From CAYUYM01 sp964449305 (GTDB lineage Bacteria > Bacteroidota > Ignavibacteria > SZUA-365 > CAYQST01), in contig CAYUYM010000204.1 of assembly GCA_964449305.1 (NCBI GenBank), forward strand, positions 1-5,933: a DNA stretch of 5,933 bases, in the 5' to 3' direction. Of this stretch, positions 5,341 through 5,933 are shown piece after piece. The notes under the pieces are model-generated. The model saw only the letters and a program-made list of their open reading frames with translations, searched no databases and was not told the origin of the DNA. The number at the start of each line of letters is the position of its first letter. Position 1 is the stretch's first letter. Made by a program: the position numbers and the translations under genes.

Positions 5341-5933
5341 GCGGCGCAGCATGGCGTCGGCTGCCGCGCGCCCTGTTGATCTTCCTCGATGGCGTGGGGA
5401 TCGGCCGCGCCGATGCGTCCATCAATCCCTTCTTTGCGGGCACCATGCCCTTCCTCACCGCGCAGCTCGGGCGGCAGCCGTCCATGCGGGCGGCGCGGAT
5501 CACCTCATCCTCGGCCGTCTGCATCCCCGCCGATCCCTGCCTTGGCGTGTCCGGCCTGCCGCAGAGCGGGACGGGGCAGGCCACATTGCTGACGGGTGTC
5601 AACTGCCCGCGTCTCGTCGGCAGGCACTTCGGGCCGTATCTCTACTCCACCACGATGCCCGTCGTCGCGGAGCGCAGCATCTTCCGCCGGCTGCTTGAGG
5701 CGGGCGTGCCACGGGAGGAGCTCGCACTTGCCAACGCTTTTCCCCGGCGCTTCTTCGACTACCTCGCGGGGCATCGCCGCCGCATGATCGCCGGCATCCA
5801 CGCCGCGCTGAACGCGGACATCCCCTTTCGCGGCATCGACCACCTGAAGGCGGGCTCCGCGGTGAGCACCGACATCACCGCCGCCCGCGGGGCGGCCCGC
5901 GGGCACCCCGACGCCCCCGCGCGCCCCCCCACG
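5337..5933 (+). CDS. Alkaline-phosphatase-superfamily metalloenzyme, N-terminal part (cut by window end)
   Basis: 199 codons are visible and the frame runs off the right edge. RALLIFLDGVGIG places the first metal-ligand Asp at residue 18. Further on, GLPQSGTGQATLLTGVN carries Thr79 (Ser77 nearby) at the position where phosphoglycerate mutase and phosphopentomutase relatives have the metal-bound Ser/Thr nucleophile. CLGVSGLPQ, VGRHFGPY and LANAFPRRFFDY recall the small 'metalloenzyme domain' proteins of Bacteroidota and relatives, whose substrate is generally unassigned; it is not a typical 2,3-bisphosphoglycerate-independent mutase. The start is taken as GTG 5337, which overlaps the dtd stop as GTGA; no better in-frame start precedes LIFLDG. 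The last 15-20 codons are unusually Ala/Arg/Pro-rich with C and G runs, so the window end may hold base errors. The other metal ligands lie beyond the window. Confidence 0.82.
   Translation, partial: MSGAAWRRLPRALLIFLDGVGIGRADASINPFFAGTMPFLTAQLGRQPSMRAARITSSSAVCIPADPCLGVSGLPQSGTGQATLLTGVNCPRLVGRHFGPYLYSTTMPVVAERSIFRRLLEAGVPREELALANAFPRRFFDYLAGHRRRMIAGIHAALNADIPFRGIDHLKAGSAVSTDITAARGAARGHPDAPARPPT

Noticed and set aside
5505..5906. Open frame on the - strand over the metalloenzyme gene
   Set aside because: It is a shadow of the + strand frame that carries the FLDGVGIG and SGTGQATLLTG motifs, and has no recognisable domain of its own.

Overview
This window is high-GC, densely packed DNA with every supported gene on the + strand. 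It looks like a draft-assembly contig from a bacterium in or near the Bacteroidota/Chlorobiota/Ignavibacteriota group. That placement is an inference from three things: a secreted bleomycin-hydrolase-type C1 peptidase with Bacteroidota-like motifs, a promoter candidate of the TTG-N20-TANNTTT kind, and a large secreted start without a Shine-Dalgarno sequence. No rRNA, tRNA, CRISPR array, transposase or phage gene was seen.

Layout. Bases 1-188 are the 3' end of a gene whose product ends in a possible SPOR-like domain. Six bases later comes a secreted C1B (bleomycin hydrolase-like) cysteine peptidase (195-1274). A 196-base intergenic stretch (1275-1470) holds a long inverted repeat with a small nested hairpin, then a promoter candidate. 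The main gene (1471-4196) encodes an exported protein with the order signal peptide, CBM48, GH57-like domain, CBM20. It is interrupted by exactly 100 Ns (2012-2111). The 55 bases before the gap are repeated exactly after it, so the gap is most likely an uncollapsed contig overlap. Removing one copy and the Ns (155 bases) restores one continuous 856-residue reading frame. A hairpin with a T-tract follows this gene and probably ends its transcript.

Downstream is a tightly coupled three-gene unit: a RelA/SpoT-type HD-domain protein (4259-4876), D-aminoacyl-tRNA deacylase dtd (4873-5340, ATGA overlap) and the N-terminal part of an alkaline-phosphatase-superfamily metalloenzyme (5337 to the window end, GTGA overlap). 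An HD (p)ppGpp-hydrolase-like gene beside dtd recalls the relA-dtd neighbourhood of Bacillus, but here the alarmone synthetase domain is absent.

The most interesting biology is the GH57-like protein. Its architecture suggests binding to starch or glycogen outside the cytoplasm. However, the expected HQP motif reads HLP, the nucleophile Glu position reads Tyr, and the conserved Trp-rich late motif is degraded. It may therefore be a carbohydrate-binding pseudoenzyme. Two further points deserve a look: a Glu in place of the usual metal-ligand Asp in the HD protein, and a nine-G tract inside the secreted peptidase gene. I did not see convincing evidence of a wholly new multi-gene system.
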